The notes below the pieces were generated by a model that did no database searches, was not told the origin of the DNA, and saw only the letters and a list, made by a program, of their open reading frames with translations. A DNA stretch of 51,933 bases from Gemmatimonadota bacterium (GTDB lineage Bacteria; Gemmatimonadota; Gemmatimonadetes; Gemmatimonadales; Gemmatimonadaceae), in assembly GCA_031127095.1 (NCBI GenBank), contig JARIEX010000006.1, positions 1 to 51,933 on the forward strand. The letters are read 5' to 3'. Positions 25,350 through 34,520 of this stretch are shown here, one piece after another; position 1 is the stretch's first letter; each line of letters begins with the position of its first letter. The translations under genes were made by a program, and so were the position numbers.

Positions 25350-26797
25350 GCCCAACGGCATCATCGGGTATGGGGAGACCGCCGTCCGGGCGCGTGCTCC
25401 CCACGCTCAACGAAGACGGCACCCGTCGCTGGATCCGCCCCAAGCCCTCGCACGGCCCATGGTGGAAACGGCGTCAGGTCGTGGCGTACCTGCTGATGGC
25501 GGCGTTCTTTGCGGCCCCGCACCTGCGCCTGTTCGGCAAGCCCGTGTTCCTGATGGACCTGCCGCGACGCCAGTTCACGCTGATGGGCTACACCTTCCTG
25601 CCCACCGACACGCTGCTGTTCATGCTCGTGATGGGCAGCGGTGTGATTGGCATCTTTCTCATCACCGCGCTCTTCGGGCGCGCGTGGTGCGGTTGGGCCT
25701 GCCCGCAAACCGTGTATCTCGAGTTTCTCTTCCGCCCGATCGGACGATGGTTCGACGGCGGGTACACCGGCTCGCGCGCGCTCGACAAGCAGGGCTCGTG
25801 GTTCACGCCGCGGCGTCTCGCGAAGTACCTCACGTTCTTCGCGATGGCGCTGTTCGTATCGCATACGCTGCTGGCGTTCTTCGTGGGCACCGATCAGCTG
25901 TACGACTGGATGGGGAACCCGCCCGCCGAGCATCCCACGGCGTTTTTTTTCGTGGTGCTGTTCACCGGACTGGTGTGGTTCAACTTCACCTACTTCCGCG
26001 AACAGACCTGCCTCATCGTGTGTCCCTACGGCCGCTGGCAGGCGGCGCTGATCGATCGCCAGTCGGTGATCGTGGCGTACGATTACGTGCGTGGCGAACC
26101 GCGCGAGCACGCCAGCAAGACGCGTGATCCGAAAGCCGGCGATTGCATCGACTGCGGCGCCTGCGTGCAGACCTGCCCCACCGGCATCGATATCCGGAAC
26201 GGCCTGCAGATGGAGTGCGTGCACTGCACGCAGTGCATCGACGCCTGCGACGACATCATGACGAAAATCGGCAAGCCGACGGGGCTCATCCGATACTCGT
26301 CGCAGGATGCGATCGCCGGCATGCCGCGACAACTCCTGCGGCTGCGCACCATTTTGTATCCGGTGGTGCTCACGCTCCTGATGGGGGGCCTCATCACGGC
26401 GCTGGTCATGAAAGAATCGGCTGATCTGACCGTACTGCGCGGCGGACTCGACGGCCCGTTCACCGAGGAAGCGGACGGTCGCGTCGCGAATCAGATCCGC
26501 ATCAAGCTCACCAACCGCGGCAGCGAGGCGATGCCGTACACGGTCACCCTCGACGGCCTCACCCAGGCGGGACTGCGCCCCGACGAGATCACCATCGTGG
26601 CGCCCGAAAATCCGCTCATGGTCGGAGCCGGCGCAACCCGCAGTACCAGCCTCTTCGTGCTCCTCCCGCGTCGCGGGTTCGCGAATGGCGAGCGCATGAT
26701 CACGATCAGCGTCACCGACGGCCGTCGTTATCAGGAGTCGGTGAGTTACCGGCTGCTCGGCCCGGTCGGCAGCGCTCCAACCGGCACGTCGCGATGA
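25346..26797 (+). CDS. ccoG: CcoG/FixG/RdxA-type iron-sulfur membrane protein
   Basis: 483 residues from the GTG at 25346 (GTGA overlap with ccoP). Membrane spans are followed by WCGWACPQT near 115 and two 4Fe-4S clusters in CIDCGACVQTCP and CVHCTQCIDAC between ~267 and 310. The C-terminal ~120 residues form the usual Ig-like extracytoplasmic domain. CcoG is proposed to reduce Cu(II) for cbb3 assembly. A run of eight T at 25943-25950 inside the gene is notable in such GC-rich DNA. Confidence 0.92.
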   Translation: MSPTASSGMGRPPSGRVLPTLNEDGTRRWIRPKPSHGPWWKRRQVVAYLLMAAFFAAPHLRLFGKPVFLMDLPRRQFTLMGYTFLPTDTLLFMLVMGSGVIGIFLITALFGRAWCGWACPQTVYLEFLFRPIGRWFDGGYTGSRALDKQGSWFTPRRLAKYLTFFAMALFVSHTLLAFFVGTDQLYDWMGNPPAEHPTAFFFVVLFTGLVWFNFTYFREQTCLIVCPYGRWQAALIDRQSVIVAYDYVRGEPREHASKTRDPKAGDCIDCGACVQTCPTGIDIRNGLQMECVHCTQCIDACDDIMTKIGKPTGLIRYSSQDAIAGMPRQLLRLRTILYPVVLTLLMGGLITALVMKESADLTVLRGGLDGPFTEEADGRVANQIRIKLTNRGSEAMPYTVTLDGLTQAGLRPDEITIVAPENPLMVGAGATRSTSLFVLLPRRGFANGERMITISVTDGRRYQESVSYRLLGPVGSAPTGTSR

Positions 26798-27306
26798 AAG
26801 CAGGCATGGGCTGGCCCATCGGTATTACGGTAATGCTCGGCGCGACCGTCGCCGGCAATCTCGTGATGATGCGGATTGCGAACAACGATCCCTCCTTCTC
26901 GGTCGAGCCGGACTACTACAAGAAGGCGGTGTTCTACGACTCCACGATGGCGCAGACGCACCGCAATCTCGATCTCGGGTGGGGTGTGCAGACCTTCGCG
27001 GACTCGATCGTGGCCGGCCAGCCTACGCGCTTGCGCGTGGTGCTGCGCGATGAGAAGGCGCTGCCACTGCGTGATGCCCACGTGGAAGCCACCGTGCTCT
27101 TCAACGCCCGCGCCAACGACCTGACCACCGCCACACTCACCAACGAGGGCGCCGGTGTGTACACGGCCACCGTGCCGATCAACACGCCCGGTGAATGGGA
27201 GGTGCGCGTGAGTGCGCGCCGCGACACCGCACACTTCACCGCGAGCACGCGGCTCACGGCCGTCCCAGCGACCGCCCGCGCGTCGGGGACCGGGCGCCGG
27301 CCATGA
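26794..27306 (+). CDS. ccoH: FixH/CcoH-family protein
   Basis: 170 residues with one N-terminal membrane span (GWPIGITVMLGATVAGNLVM) and an extracytoplasmic beta-rich domain. The post-membrane motif DPSFSVEPDYYKKAV is typical of FixH. CcoH helps assemble the cbb3 complex and may stay attached to it. Four-base overlaps couple it to ccoG and to the TauE/SafE-like gene. Confidence 0.85.
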   Translation: MKAGMGWPIGITVMLGATVAGNLVMMRIANNDPSFSVEPDYYKKAVFYDSTMAQTHRNLDLGWGVQTFADSIVAGQPTRLRVVLRDEKALPLRDAHVEATVLFNARANDLTTATLTNEGAGVYTATVPINTPGEWEVRVSARRDTAHFTASTRLTAVPATARASGTGRRP

Positions 27307-27989
27307 TCGGCACGGCGTCCGGCATTCTGCTGGCCAGCCTCGTGGGAAGCGTGCACTGCGCCGGCATGTGCGGCGGTTTCGTGTGCTTCTACACCGGATC
27401 CGGCAGCGGGACCGACGCCGCGGCGATCCGCGCCCACGCGATGTACAACGTGGGACGTCTCACCTCGTACCTCACGCTCGGCGCGATCGCCGGTGCCATC
27501 GGCGCTGGCGTGTCATCGCTGGGCGCCATGGCCGGACTGCAGCACGCAGCCGCGGTGGTCGCCGGCGCCCTCATGGTCGGCTGGGCGATCAGCACCATCG
27601 CCGCCCAGCGCGGTGTGCGACTCGGGGCGCTGCGTGCGCCCGAGTCATGGCAGCGCGCCTTGGGGCGCGTGTTGCACGCCGTACGGGAGCAGCCGATGGC
27701 CACGCGCGCCTGGCTGACCGGCTTGTTGACTACGATGCTGCCCTGCGGATGGCTCTATGTGTTCGTCGCGACCGCAGGCGGCTCGGGCAGTATCCGCGCC
27801 GGCGTGCTCACGATGGCCGTGTTCTGGCTCGGTACCGTCCCGGCGCTCCTGGCCGTCGGACTCGGTGCCCAGCGGGTGTTCGGTCCCCTGCGCCAACGGC
27901 TGCCGATGCTGAGCGCCGCGCTGGTGCTCGTCATGGGACTGCTGTCGATCTCTGGACGCTTCTCGATGCAACATGCAGGAAGGATGTGA
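27303..27989 (+). CDS. TauE/SafE-like (DsbD-type transmembrane) protein of the cbb3 operon
   Basis: 228 residues from the ATG at 27303; a frame reaching to 27195 overlaps ccoH and is not protein-like. About six membrane spans. The conserved pair in SVHCAGMCGGF and a second cysteine in TTMLPCGWLY recall the cysteine-pair helices of the DsbD/CcdA-like 'urease accessory UreH-like/SafE' family. Such genes are frequent between ccoH and ccoI in cbb3 clusters. A role in thiol or copper handling during oxidase assembly is likely but unproven. Confidence 0.8.
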   Translation: MIGTASGILLASLVGSVHCAGMCGGFVCFYTGSGSGTDAAAIRAHAMYNVGRLTSYLTLGAIAGAIGAGVSSLGAMAGLQHAAAVVAGALMVGWAISTIAAQRGVRLGALRAPESWQRALGRVLHAVREQPMATRAWLTGLLTTMLPCGWLYVFVATAGGSGSIRAGVLTMAVFWLGTVPALLAVGLGAQRVFGPLRQRLPMLSAALVLVMGLLSISGRFSMQHAGRM

Positions 27990-30460
27990 TGAGCACCGCC
28001 ACCATACCGGTCCGCGTGGTCGAACAGGTGCTCTGCGCCCACTGCACGCTCCCGGTGCCCGAGGGACTGCTGGACGAGGACGCCGAACGGCAGTTCTGCT
28101 GCAGCGGCTGCCATACGGCCTTCGGCATCCTCCACGCGCACGGCCTCGATTCGTACTATGGCTTTACCGACCGTCGCGAAGCGCCCGTGCGGGCCTCGGG
28201 GCGCAGCTACGACGAGTTCGATCACCCCACCTTCGCGAACCTGTACGTCACGGCACTTCCCACTGGGTTGTCCCGCACCGAGCTGTACCTCGAGGGCGTG
28301 CACTGCGCGTCGTGCGTATGGCTGGTGGAGCGGGTGCCGCTGGTGGTGCCCGGGGTCTTGCGCGCCGTGCTTGATGTGCGACGGTCGTTGGCGGTCATTG
28401 AATGGGACCTCGCCACGGTCCCGCTCTCCCGCATCGCGCAGGCGCTCGACGCGCTGGGCTACCCGCCGCACCCTTTCCGCGGCGTGGCGCGCGCCGACAT
28501 GCGCCGCAAGGAAGACCGGGCCATGTTGGGGCGCATCGGCATCGCCGGCGCAATCGCGATCAATGTCATGCTGGCGGCCCTCGCGCTGTACGCGGGCGAC
28601 CTCAATGGCATGGACGCTGATCTCACGCGGTTCTTCCGCTGGGTGAGCCTGGCCGTGACCGTGCCGGCGTTCATCTGGCCGGGTCGTGTGTTCTTCACCG
28701 GGGCCTGGGCGGCGTTGCGCACCCGTGCGCTACATATGGATCTCCCGATCGCGATCGCGCTCGCGGCCGGCTTCGTGCGCGGGGCCATCAACACCGTCAC
28801 CGACACCGGCCCGATCTACTTCGACGGGCTGGTGCTGCTGATCTTCGCACTGCTGGTGGGACGGTTCCTGCAGCAGCGTGGCCAGCGCATGGCGGTGGAT
28901 GCCGCCGAAGAACTGCACGCGCTCGCGCCGCGGAGCGCGCGTGTGATCGAGCAGGATATTGTGCGGGAGATGCCCAGTGAGGCGCTGCTGCCAGGGATGC
29001 TGCTCGACGTACGCGCCGGCGAGAGCTTCCCCGCCGACGGCATCGTCACGCAGGGGCGCTCGAGCGTGAACGCGGCGCTGCTCACCGGCGAATCGCGCCC
29101 GGCCTCGGTCGAGGTCGGCGCGACGGTGTATGCCGGCACGCTCAACGTCGAGGCCCCGCTGCGGGTTCGCGTAGAGCAGGCGGGCGAGACGAGTCGCATC
29201 GCCACGCTGATGCGTCAGGTCGAAGAGAGCGCCACGCGGCGGGCGCCGATCGTGCAGACGGCCAACCGGATGGCGGGTGTGTTCACCGCCGTCGTGCTGC
29301 TGGCCGCCGCGGTAACGTTCGTCATCAAAACACAGCTTGCCCCGGCAAACGCCCTCGACGACGCGATCGCGCTGCTCATCGTGACCTGCCCCTGCGCGCT
29401 GGCGCTGGCCACGCCGCTGGCGATCACGGTGGCCGTGGGACGCGCCGCGCGCCGCGGTATGCTGATCAAGGGGGGCGACGCCCTCGAGCGGCTGGCCACG
29501 CCGGGCACTCTGGTGCTCGATAAGACCGGCACGATCACCGAAGGACGCACCGCGCTCCTGGCATGGGTAGGACCGTCATGGGTGCCGCCCCTCGTGCTGG
29601 CCCTCGAAGAGGGCTCGTCGCATCCGCTGGCCGACGGCTTTCGGCGCGCCTGGCCGGGGCTGCCGATACCGCCCGTGACCTCGGTGCGCCATGTCGCCGG
29701 GGGCGGCCTCGACGGGGTCGTGGGCGGACACACGGTGCGCATCGGGTCGCCGCGGTTTGTCGCCGAGAGAGCATCGGTGATCGACGAGGCCGTGGCGCAG
29801 ATGATGCGGAGGGGGGATCGCACGCTCACCCCCGTGCAGGTGGCCGTGGACGGGGTCGTCATCGCCATGGGCGGACTGGGCGACCGGGTCCGCCCCGATG
29901 CGCACGCCTCCCTCGACGCCCTGCGCGCCCGCGGGTGGCACACCGTCATGCTGAGCGGCGACGCCCCGGAGGTGGTGGCGGCGGTGGGCGGCGCGCTGGG
30001 CTTTGCCCCCGCCGACACCATCGGCGCCGCCTCCCCCGAGGACAAGCTGGCCTTCGTCCGCCGGCTCCAGCAGAACCGGGCCACCGGCCGGCGCGGCCCG
30101 GTGGTCATGGTCGGCGACGGCATCAACGATGCGGCGGCGATCGCCGCGGCCGACGTCGGCATCGGGGTCCATGGCGGCGCCGAGGCTTGTCTGGCCACCG
30201 CCGACCTGTATCTCACCCGCGCGGGGCTCGGGGCGCTGGTCGAGCTCATCGACGGCGCCGATCGTACGTTGCGGGTGATCCGACGCAACATCGCGCTCTC
30301 GATCGGTTACAATCTCATCGGCGCCACCCTGGCGGTGACTGGACTCGTCACCCCGCTCATTGCCGCGATCCTGATGCCCACGAGCTCGATTACGGTTGTG
30401 CTCGGCTCGTGGTTCAGCACCACCTTTACGCGGTCCTCGACCGTGGAGCCGGTTTCATGA
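27989..30460 (+). CDS. ccoI: Copper-translocating P-type ATPase for cbb3 assembly
   Basis: 823 residues from the ATG at 27989 (TGATG overlap, AGGAAGG just upstream). The N-terminus carries CAHC near 15 and FCCSGC near 36, then an HMA domain with GVHCASC near 105. Eight membrane spans include the ion-site CPC motif ([11 protein letters not shown]) near 467. The phosphorylation site is DKTGT near 511; SSHPLA and GDGINDAAA (near 708) complete the P1B signature. CcoI exports or loads Cu(I) for the CcoN binuclear centre. The cysteine-rich extreme N-terminus is usual for the CcoI/FixI group. Confidence 0.93.
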   Translation: MSTATIPVRVVEQVLCAHCTLPVPEGLLDEDAERQFCCSGCHTAFGILHAHGLDSYYGFTDRREAPVRASGRSYDEFDHPTFANLYVTALPTGLSRTELYLEGVHCASCVWLVERVPLVVPGVLRAVLDVRRSLAVIEWDLATVPLSRIAQALDALGYPPHPFRGVARADMRRKEDRAMLGRIGIAGAIAINVMLAALALYAGDLNGMDADLTRFFRWVSLAVTVPAFIWPGRVFFTGAWAALRTRALHMDLPIAIALAAGFVRGAINTVTDTGPIYFDGLVLLIFALLVGRFLQQRGQRMAVDAAEELHALAPRSARVIEQDIVREMPSEALLPGMLLDVRAGESFPADGIVTQGRSSVNAALLTGESRPASVEVGATVYAGTLNVEAPLRVRVEQAGETSRIATLMRQVEESATRRAPIVQTANRMAGVFTAVVLLAAAVTFVIKTQLAPANALDDAIALLIVTCPCALALATPLAITVAVGRAARRGMLIKGGDALERLATPGTLVLDKTGTITEGRTALLAWVGPSWVPPLVLALEEGSSHPLADGFRRAWPGLPIPPVTSVRHVAGGGLDGVVGGHTVRIGSPRFVAERASVIDEAVAQMMRRGDRTLTPVQVAVDGVVIAMGGLGDRVRPDAHASLDALRARGWHTVMLSGDAPEVVAAVGGALGFAPADTIGAASPEDKLAFVRRLQQNRATGRRGPVVMVGDGINDAAAIAAADVGIGVHGGAEACLATADLYLTRAGLGALVELIDGADRTLRVIRRNIALSIGYNLIGATLAVTGLVTPLIAAILMPTSSITVVLGSWFSTTFTRSSTVEPVS

Positions 30461-30591
30461 GCGTCGTCTATCTGGTGTTGCCGCTGGCCCTGCTGGTGGT
30501 CGGGGCGGCGGTCGTGGCCTTCGTCTGGAGCGCGCGGAGCGGACAGTACGACGACCTGGACACGCCGGCGGTGCGGGTGCTGCACGACTGA
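30457..30591 (+). CDS. ccoS: CcoS, cbb3 oxidase maturation protein
   Basis: 44 residues: one membrane span ([20 protein letters not shown]) followed by [17 protein letters not shown], the diagnostic CcoS tail. CcoS is needed to put heme and copper into the oxidase. The ATG overlaps the ccoI stop by 4 bp. It is the last gene of the operon; no terminator hairpin is evident in the 60 bp after it. Confidence 0.92.
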   Translation: MSVVYLVLPLALLVVGAAVVAFVWSARSGQYDDLDTPAVRVLHD

Positions 30592-30651
30592 CCCCCGAAA
30601 ATGCGCGCCCGGGAGATCACGGAATCATCCGGAATATCGTACATTACGGGC

Positions 30652-30876
30652 ATGAGCAACGCTGACACGAGCACCCATCGCAGCAACTCCGAGCGCCGCC
30701 ACAATCCGCGCCTGCGCGAATTGGTGGACGAAATGCTCGCCTCGATCCGCGCCGCCGCCAACGTCGAACTCTGGTCGACCGATGAACGGGACCGCTACGA
30801 AGCCGACATGGCGCGCATCATGAAGACCGTGCGGACGCACGCCGTGGGCGGCGATCTGCGCGCCCATCTGGAGTAG
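30652..30876 (+). CDS. Small protein of unknown function (74 aa)
   Basis: 74 residues from the ATG at 30652, charged and largely helical by eye (RLRELVDEMLASIRAAANVELW, with a basic N-terminal third and a C-terminal RAHLE). No signal peptide, membrane span or cysteine. A -10-like TACATT (30640-30645) ends six bases before the ATG and no Shine-Dalgarno is present, so the message may be leaderless. The next gene's coding sequence seems to begin at or just after its stop. I do not recognise a family. Confidence 0.65.
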   Translation: MSNADTSTHRSNSERRHNPRLRELVDEMLASIRAAANVELWSTDERDRYEADMARIMKTVRTHAVGGDLRAHLE

Positions 30877-30973
30877 GTCGGCGCCGCTGTCGGTCGCGGA
30901 CGCGGCGCTCCACGCCCGCCTTGACGCCATCTGCGCGGAGGGGTGGGCCCGCTGGGAGCGATTCGAGCGCACC

Positions 30974-31483
30974 GTGCGCGATGTCGATTTTCACTCGTTC
31001 GTCGCGGCCGACTACGAGGCCATTCGCGGCGCCCTGCTGCGGCTGCGCGCGCCCGGACAGCGCTTTCTCGAGTGGGGGTCGGCCACCGGCGTGATCGCCC
31101 TCATGGCCGACGCCATGGGATTCGAGTCGTACGGCATCGAGCTCGATGCCTCGCTGGTCCGCACCGCGCGCGACCTGGCCACACAGTTCGGATCCGGCGC
31201 CCGGTTCGTCGCGGGCAGCTTCATCCCCACCGGCTACGTGCGCCCCGCCGGTACCGAAGACTCGGAAACCACCGGTGACGGGCCCTCCGGCTATCTGCAG
31301 TTGGGCATGGCGCTCGGCGATTTCGACATCGTATTCGTGTACGCGTGGGACGGCGACGCCCCGCTGATGCACGATCTCATGCGCCGCTACGGTCGCCCCG
31401 ACGCGCTGCTGCTGCTGAACGACCATGACGCCGGGCTCCGGGGCTATCGCGGCGGCCGCGAAGTCTCCATCGTGCGGTCATGA
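30974..31483 (+). CDS. SAM-dependent methyltransferase-like protein, true start uncertain
   Basis: 169 residues from the GTG at 30974. The AdoMet motif is FLEWGSATGVIALMADAMG followed by the acidic strand end YGIELD; a later strand FDIVFVYAW and LLLNDHDA fit a class I methyltransferase. Protein-like sequence continues in frame upstream to about 30887 (ADAALHARLDAICAEGWARWERFERT) with no ATG, GTG or TTG, so the true start may be the CTG at 30887 or another rare codon. The substrate is unknown. Confidence 0.65.
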   Translation: MRDVDFHSFVAADYEAIRGALLRLRAPGQRFLEWGSATGVIALMADAMGFESYGIELDASLVRTARDLATQFGSGARFVAGSFIPTGYVRPAGTEDSETTGDGPSGYLQLGMALGDFDIVFVYAWDGDAPLMHDLMRRYGRPDALLLLNDHDAGLRGYRGGREVSIVRS

Positions 31484-31508
31484 CGGCCCCCCACCCCGTG
31501 ACCCGCGT

Positions 31509-32990
31509 ATGACCACACGTCCCACCGGCCTGCGCCGCGAGCTCGGTGTGCTCGCCCTCGCCTCCACCGGCATCTGCTCCATGGTGGGTGCCGGCATCAA
31601 CATCGTGCCATTCGCGCTGCAACGCACCGTGCCCGGCATCGGGGATCTGGTGCTCACCGCCTACGCGCTCGCCGCGGTGCCGGCCGTACTCGCGGCCCTC
31701 TGCTACGCCATGCTCGGCAGCGCCATGCCGCGCGCCGGCGGCTCGTACGTATACGCCAGCCGCGCGATCGGCCCGTACACCGGCTTTCTCGCCAGCTTCT
31801 CGCAGTGGTTCGGGCTGTGCATCGCGATCGGCGTGGTGTCGTATGTGATTCCGCCGTTCCTGCGTGACATCGCCGCCGCCGCACAGTGGACCACGGTGGC
31901 CGCCGCGCTCGATCAACGCCCGCTGCGTCTCGCGCTGGCCCTCGGCTTTCTGTGGACGTTCGTGTTCGTCAACCTGCGCGGTGTCCGCGCGGTGGCGAAC
32001 ACGCTGATTCCGCTGATGCTGGTGATGTTCGTGTGTGGTGGCCTCGTGATCGTCACCGGCTTGACGCACAACGCCGGCGACTACCTCGCCATGCTGGCCG
32101 GACAGTCGTACACGCTCCCTCCCGAACCCGCGCGCGCCGACTTCTGGACCGTGGTACCGCCCGCCGCCGCCATCCTGTTCTCCAGCTTCATCGGCTTCGA
32201 CGCCATCGCGCAGGCCGGTGGCGAGGCCAAGCACCCCACACGCTCCATTCCGCTCGCGATCGGCCTCACCATCCTCATCGTGGGTGCGTTCTACTTTCTG
32301 TTTTCGGCCGCGGTGTATCACACGGTGCCGTGGTGGTACGTGGCCGCCGAAAGCCGCGTGCGCGACGTGACCGCCCCGGGACTGCTCGCACCGCTCACCT
32401 CGCCGGTGGTCGCGATCATCATGGTGTCGGGCGCGGCGGTGTCGCTCATCAACGACCTCCCCGGCATGCTGCTCGGCGTGTCCCGTCTGTGCTTTGCGTG
32501 GGCCGAGGACGGCGTCTTTCCGCAGCGCCTGGCGGCGGTGCACACGCGGTTCGGCACGCCGCACGTGGCGCTGTTCGTGTCGGCCCTGCTCGCCACGATT
32601 GGCATCTTCGGCGGACATTTCGCCGGCGACTTCTTTCTCGGCGTCGACATTCTCGTCACCGCCATGCTGGTGAACTTCATCATCATGGCCCTGTCAGTGC
32701 TGCGTCTCCCGACGCACAATCCGGCGCTGGCCCGCGACATGCGCGTGTTGCCGGCCCGCGTGCTGCAGGTGGCCGTGGCCGGGACCGCCGTCGTGTTGCT
32801 CTCGGTGCTGCTGGTGGTGCACACGTGGCGGGATCTGCATGCTGATGTCGCGGTGTGGTACGCGCGCTCGACGCCCGTGTGGGTCGTGGTGATGCTCATC
32901 GGCAGCGCGATCTACTGGCGTGAAACGCGGGCGCTCGCGCGCCGCGGCGGCGACTTGCGCGCCATCACCTCGGTGCTGCCCCCCGAATAG
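31509..32990 (+). CDS. APC-family amino acid/polyamine permease
   Basis: 493 residues from the ATG at 31509. About 12-14 membrane spans. TM1 has the substrate-binding GAGINIVP signature (family GxGIF-like), and TM6 has FIGFDAIAQAGGEAKHPTRSIP, the classic APC FxGfd...aeE-like segment with a glutamate and a conserved proline after it. It would import or exchange amino acids or amines. The preceding gene ends 25 bp upstream. The exact substrate cannot be stated. Confidence 0.87.
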   Translation: MTTRPTGLRRELGVLALASTGICSMVGAGINIVPFALQRTVPGIGDLVLTAYALAAVPAVLAALCYAMLGSAMPRAGGSYVYASRAIGPYTGFLASFSQWFGLCIAIGVVSYVIPPFLRDIAAAAQWTTVAAALDQRPLRLALALGFLWTFVFVNLRGVRAVANTLIPLMLVMFVCGGLVIVTGLTHNAGDYLAMLAGQSYTLPPEPARADFWTVVPPAAAILFSSFIGFDAIAQAGGEAKHPTRSIPLAIGLTILIVGAFYFLFSAAVYHTVPWWYVAAESRVRDVTAPGLLAPLTSPVVAIIMVSGAAVSLINDLPGMLLGVSRLCFAWAEDGVFPQRLAAVHTRFGTPHVALFVSALLATIGIFGGHFAGDFFLGVDILVTAMLVNFIIMALSVLRLPTHNPALARDMRVLPARVLQVAVAGTAVVLLSVLLVVHTWRDLHADVAVWYARSTPVWVVVMLIGSAIYWRETRALARRGGDLRAITSVLPPE

Positions 32991-33033
32991 TCGATTCGCC
33001 ATCGCTTCCCTGCATACGCCATTGCCTCCCCTG

Positions 33034-34494
33034 ATGACGACGATTCCCCGTTATACGCTCGCCCCCGGCATCGAGATCACCCGTGTCCTGACGGGTCTGT
33101 GGCAAGTGGCCGACATGGAGCGCGACGGACGCGTGTTCGATCGTGATAAGGCCGCGCATGCCATGACCGAATACGTCAAGCACGGCTTCACGACGTTCGA
33201 CATGGCCGACCACTACGGCTCGGCCGAGGAAGTCGCGGGACGTTTCCGCACGGAGGTGATGCCCGGCGCGTCGGTGCAGTGCCTCACCAAGTGGGTGCCT
33301 CAGCCCGGCCCCGTCACGGAGGCTGATGTGCGCACCGCCGTCGATCGCGCCTGCGCACGGCTGCGCACCGACCGGCTCGACGTGCTCCAGTATCACACGT
33401 GGAGCTTTGCCGATCCGCGCTGGCTCGACGCTCTGGCACATCTCGAAACGCTGCGCGATGCGGGACGCATCGGCGCGATCGGCCTCACCAACGTCGACAC
33501 CGCCCACCTCCGCGTGGCGGTGGCCAGCGGTTTCCGCATCGCCAGTAATCAGGTGAGCGGCTCGCTGCTGGACACCCGCTTCACCGCCGCGCTGGCGCCG
33601 TACGCACACGCGCATGGCGTGGGGATTCTGTGCTACGGCACGTTGCTGGGTGGATTCCTCAGCGAGCGCTGGCTCGGTGCGCCGGAACCCGACTGGCATG
33701 CGCTCACCACGTGGTCGCAGATGAAATACGGCCGCTTTATTCGCGCGGCGGGTGGATGGGCTCCGTTTCAGGCGCTGCTGCGCACGGTGCACACCGTGGC
33801 CACCAAGCACGGCGTTTCGATCGCCGCCGTGGCCAGTCGCTGGGTGCTCGATCAGCCGGGCGTCGCCGGCGTGATCGTGGGAGCACGACTGGGCCAGTCG
33901 GCGCATGTGGCCGACACCGCACGCATCTTCGCCTTCATGCTCGACGATGACGACCGGCGTCTGATCGCGCAGGCGCAGGCAGCGCTCACGCCGATGCCCG
34001 GCGACTGCGGCGAGGAGTACCGCCGCCCGCCGTTCCTCACGGCCAGCGGCGACCTCAGTCACCATCTGTCGCAGTTCCCGGCGCCGTTCACCACACGCCC
34101 CGGCACCAACGGCCGCACGCTCGCGCTGAGCGGGACCGTGTGGGAACCCATGGCCGGCTACAGCCGCGCCGTGCGCAAGGGCGCGCAGATCAGCGTATCA
34201 GGAACCACCGCCACCCACGGCGACCGCCTCATCGGCGGGACCGACCCGGCAGCGCAGATGCACTTCGCCATCGACAAGGTCGCCGGGGCGATCCAGTCGT
34301 TGGGGGGCACCCTCGAAGACGTGGTGCGCACCCGCGTGTTCGTGTCCGACGTGGCCCACTGGGAGCCCGTGGCCCGCGCGCACGGCGAGCGCTTCGGACA
34401 CATCCTGCCGGCCAACACGCTCGTCGAGGCGCGCCTCGTCGGAGCGGAATATCTCGTGGAAATCGAAGCGGACGCGATCGTCTCCGAATCCTGA
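33034..34494 (+). CDS. Aldo/keto reductase fused to a RidA-family domain
   Basis: 486 residues from the ATG at 33034. Residues ~5-320 are an aldo/keto reductase barrel: TGLWQVAD, the catalytic aspartate-tyrosine in FDMADHYGSAEEV, the lysine in CLTKWVPQPG and the segment RTDRLDVLQYHTW. NADP-site residues appear late (GVIVGARLGQS). Residues ~365-486 match the RidA/YjgF fold: SGTVWEPMAGYSRAV, GAIQSLGGTLEDVVRTRVFV and LVEARLVGAEYLVEIEADAI, with the arginine that binds the imine carboxylate in VEARL. RidA hydrolyses reactive enamines/imines. A fusion with a reductase suggests removal of an unstable carbonyl or imine intermediate. Confidence 0.85.
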   Translation: MTTIPRYTLAPGIEITRVLTGLWQVADMERDGRVFDRDKAAHAMTEYVKHGFTTFDMADHYGSAEEVAGRFRTEVMPGASVQCLTKWVPQPGPVTEADVRTAVDRACARLRTDRLDVLQYHTWSFADPRWLDALAHLETLRDAGRIGAIGLTNVDTAHLRVAVASGFRIASNQVSGSLLDTRFTAALAPYAHAHGVGILCYGTLLGGFLSERWLGAPEPDWHALTTWSQMKYGRFIRAAGGWAPFQALLRTVHTVATKHGVSIAAVASRWVLDQPGVAGVIVGARLGQSAHVADTARIFAFMLDDDDRRLIAQAQAALTPMPGDCGEEYRRPPFLTASGDLSHHLSQFPAPFTTRPGTNGRTLALSGTVWEPMAGYSRAVRKGAQISVSGTTATHGDRLIGGTDPAAQMHFAIDKVAGAIQSLGGTLEDVVRTRVFVSDVAHWEPVARAHGERFGHILPANTLVEARLVGAEYLVEIEADAIVSES

Positions 34495-34520
34495 CCCTCC
34501 CTCACGCCGGACCTTCTGCC

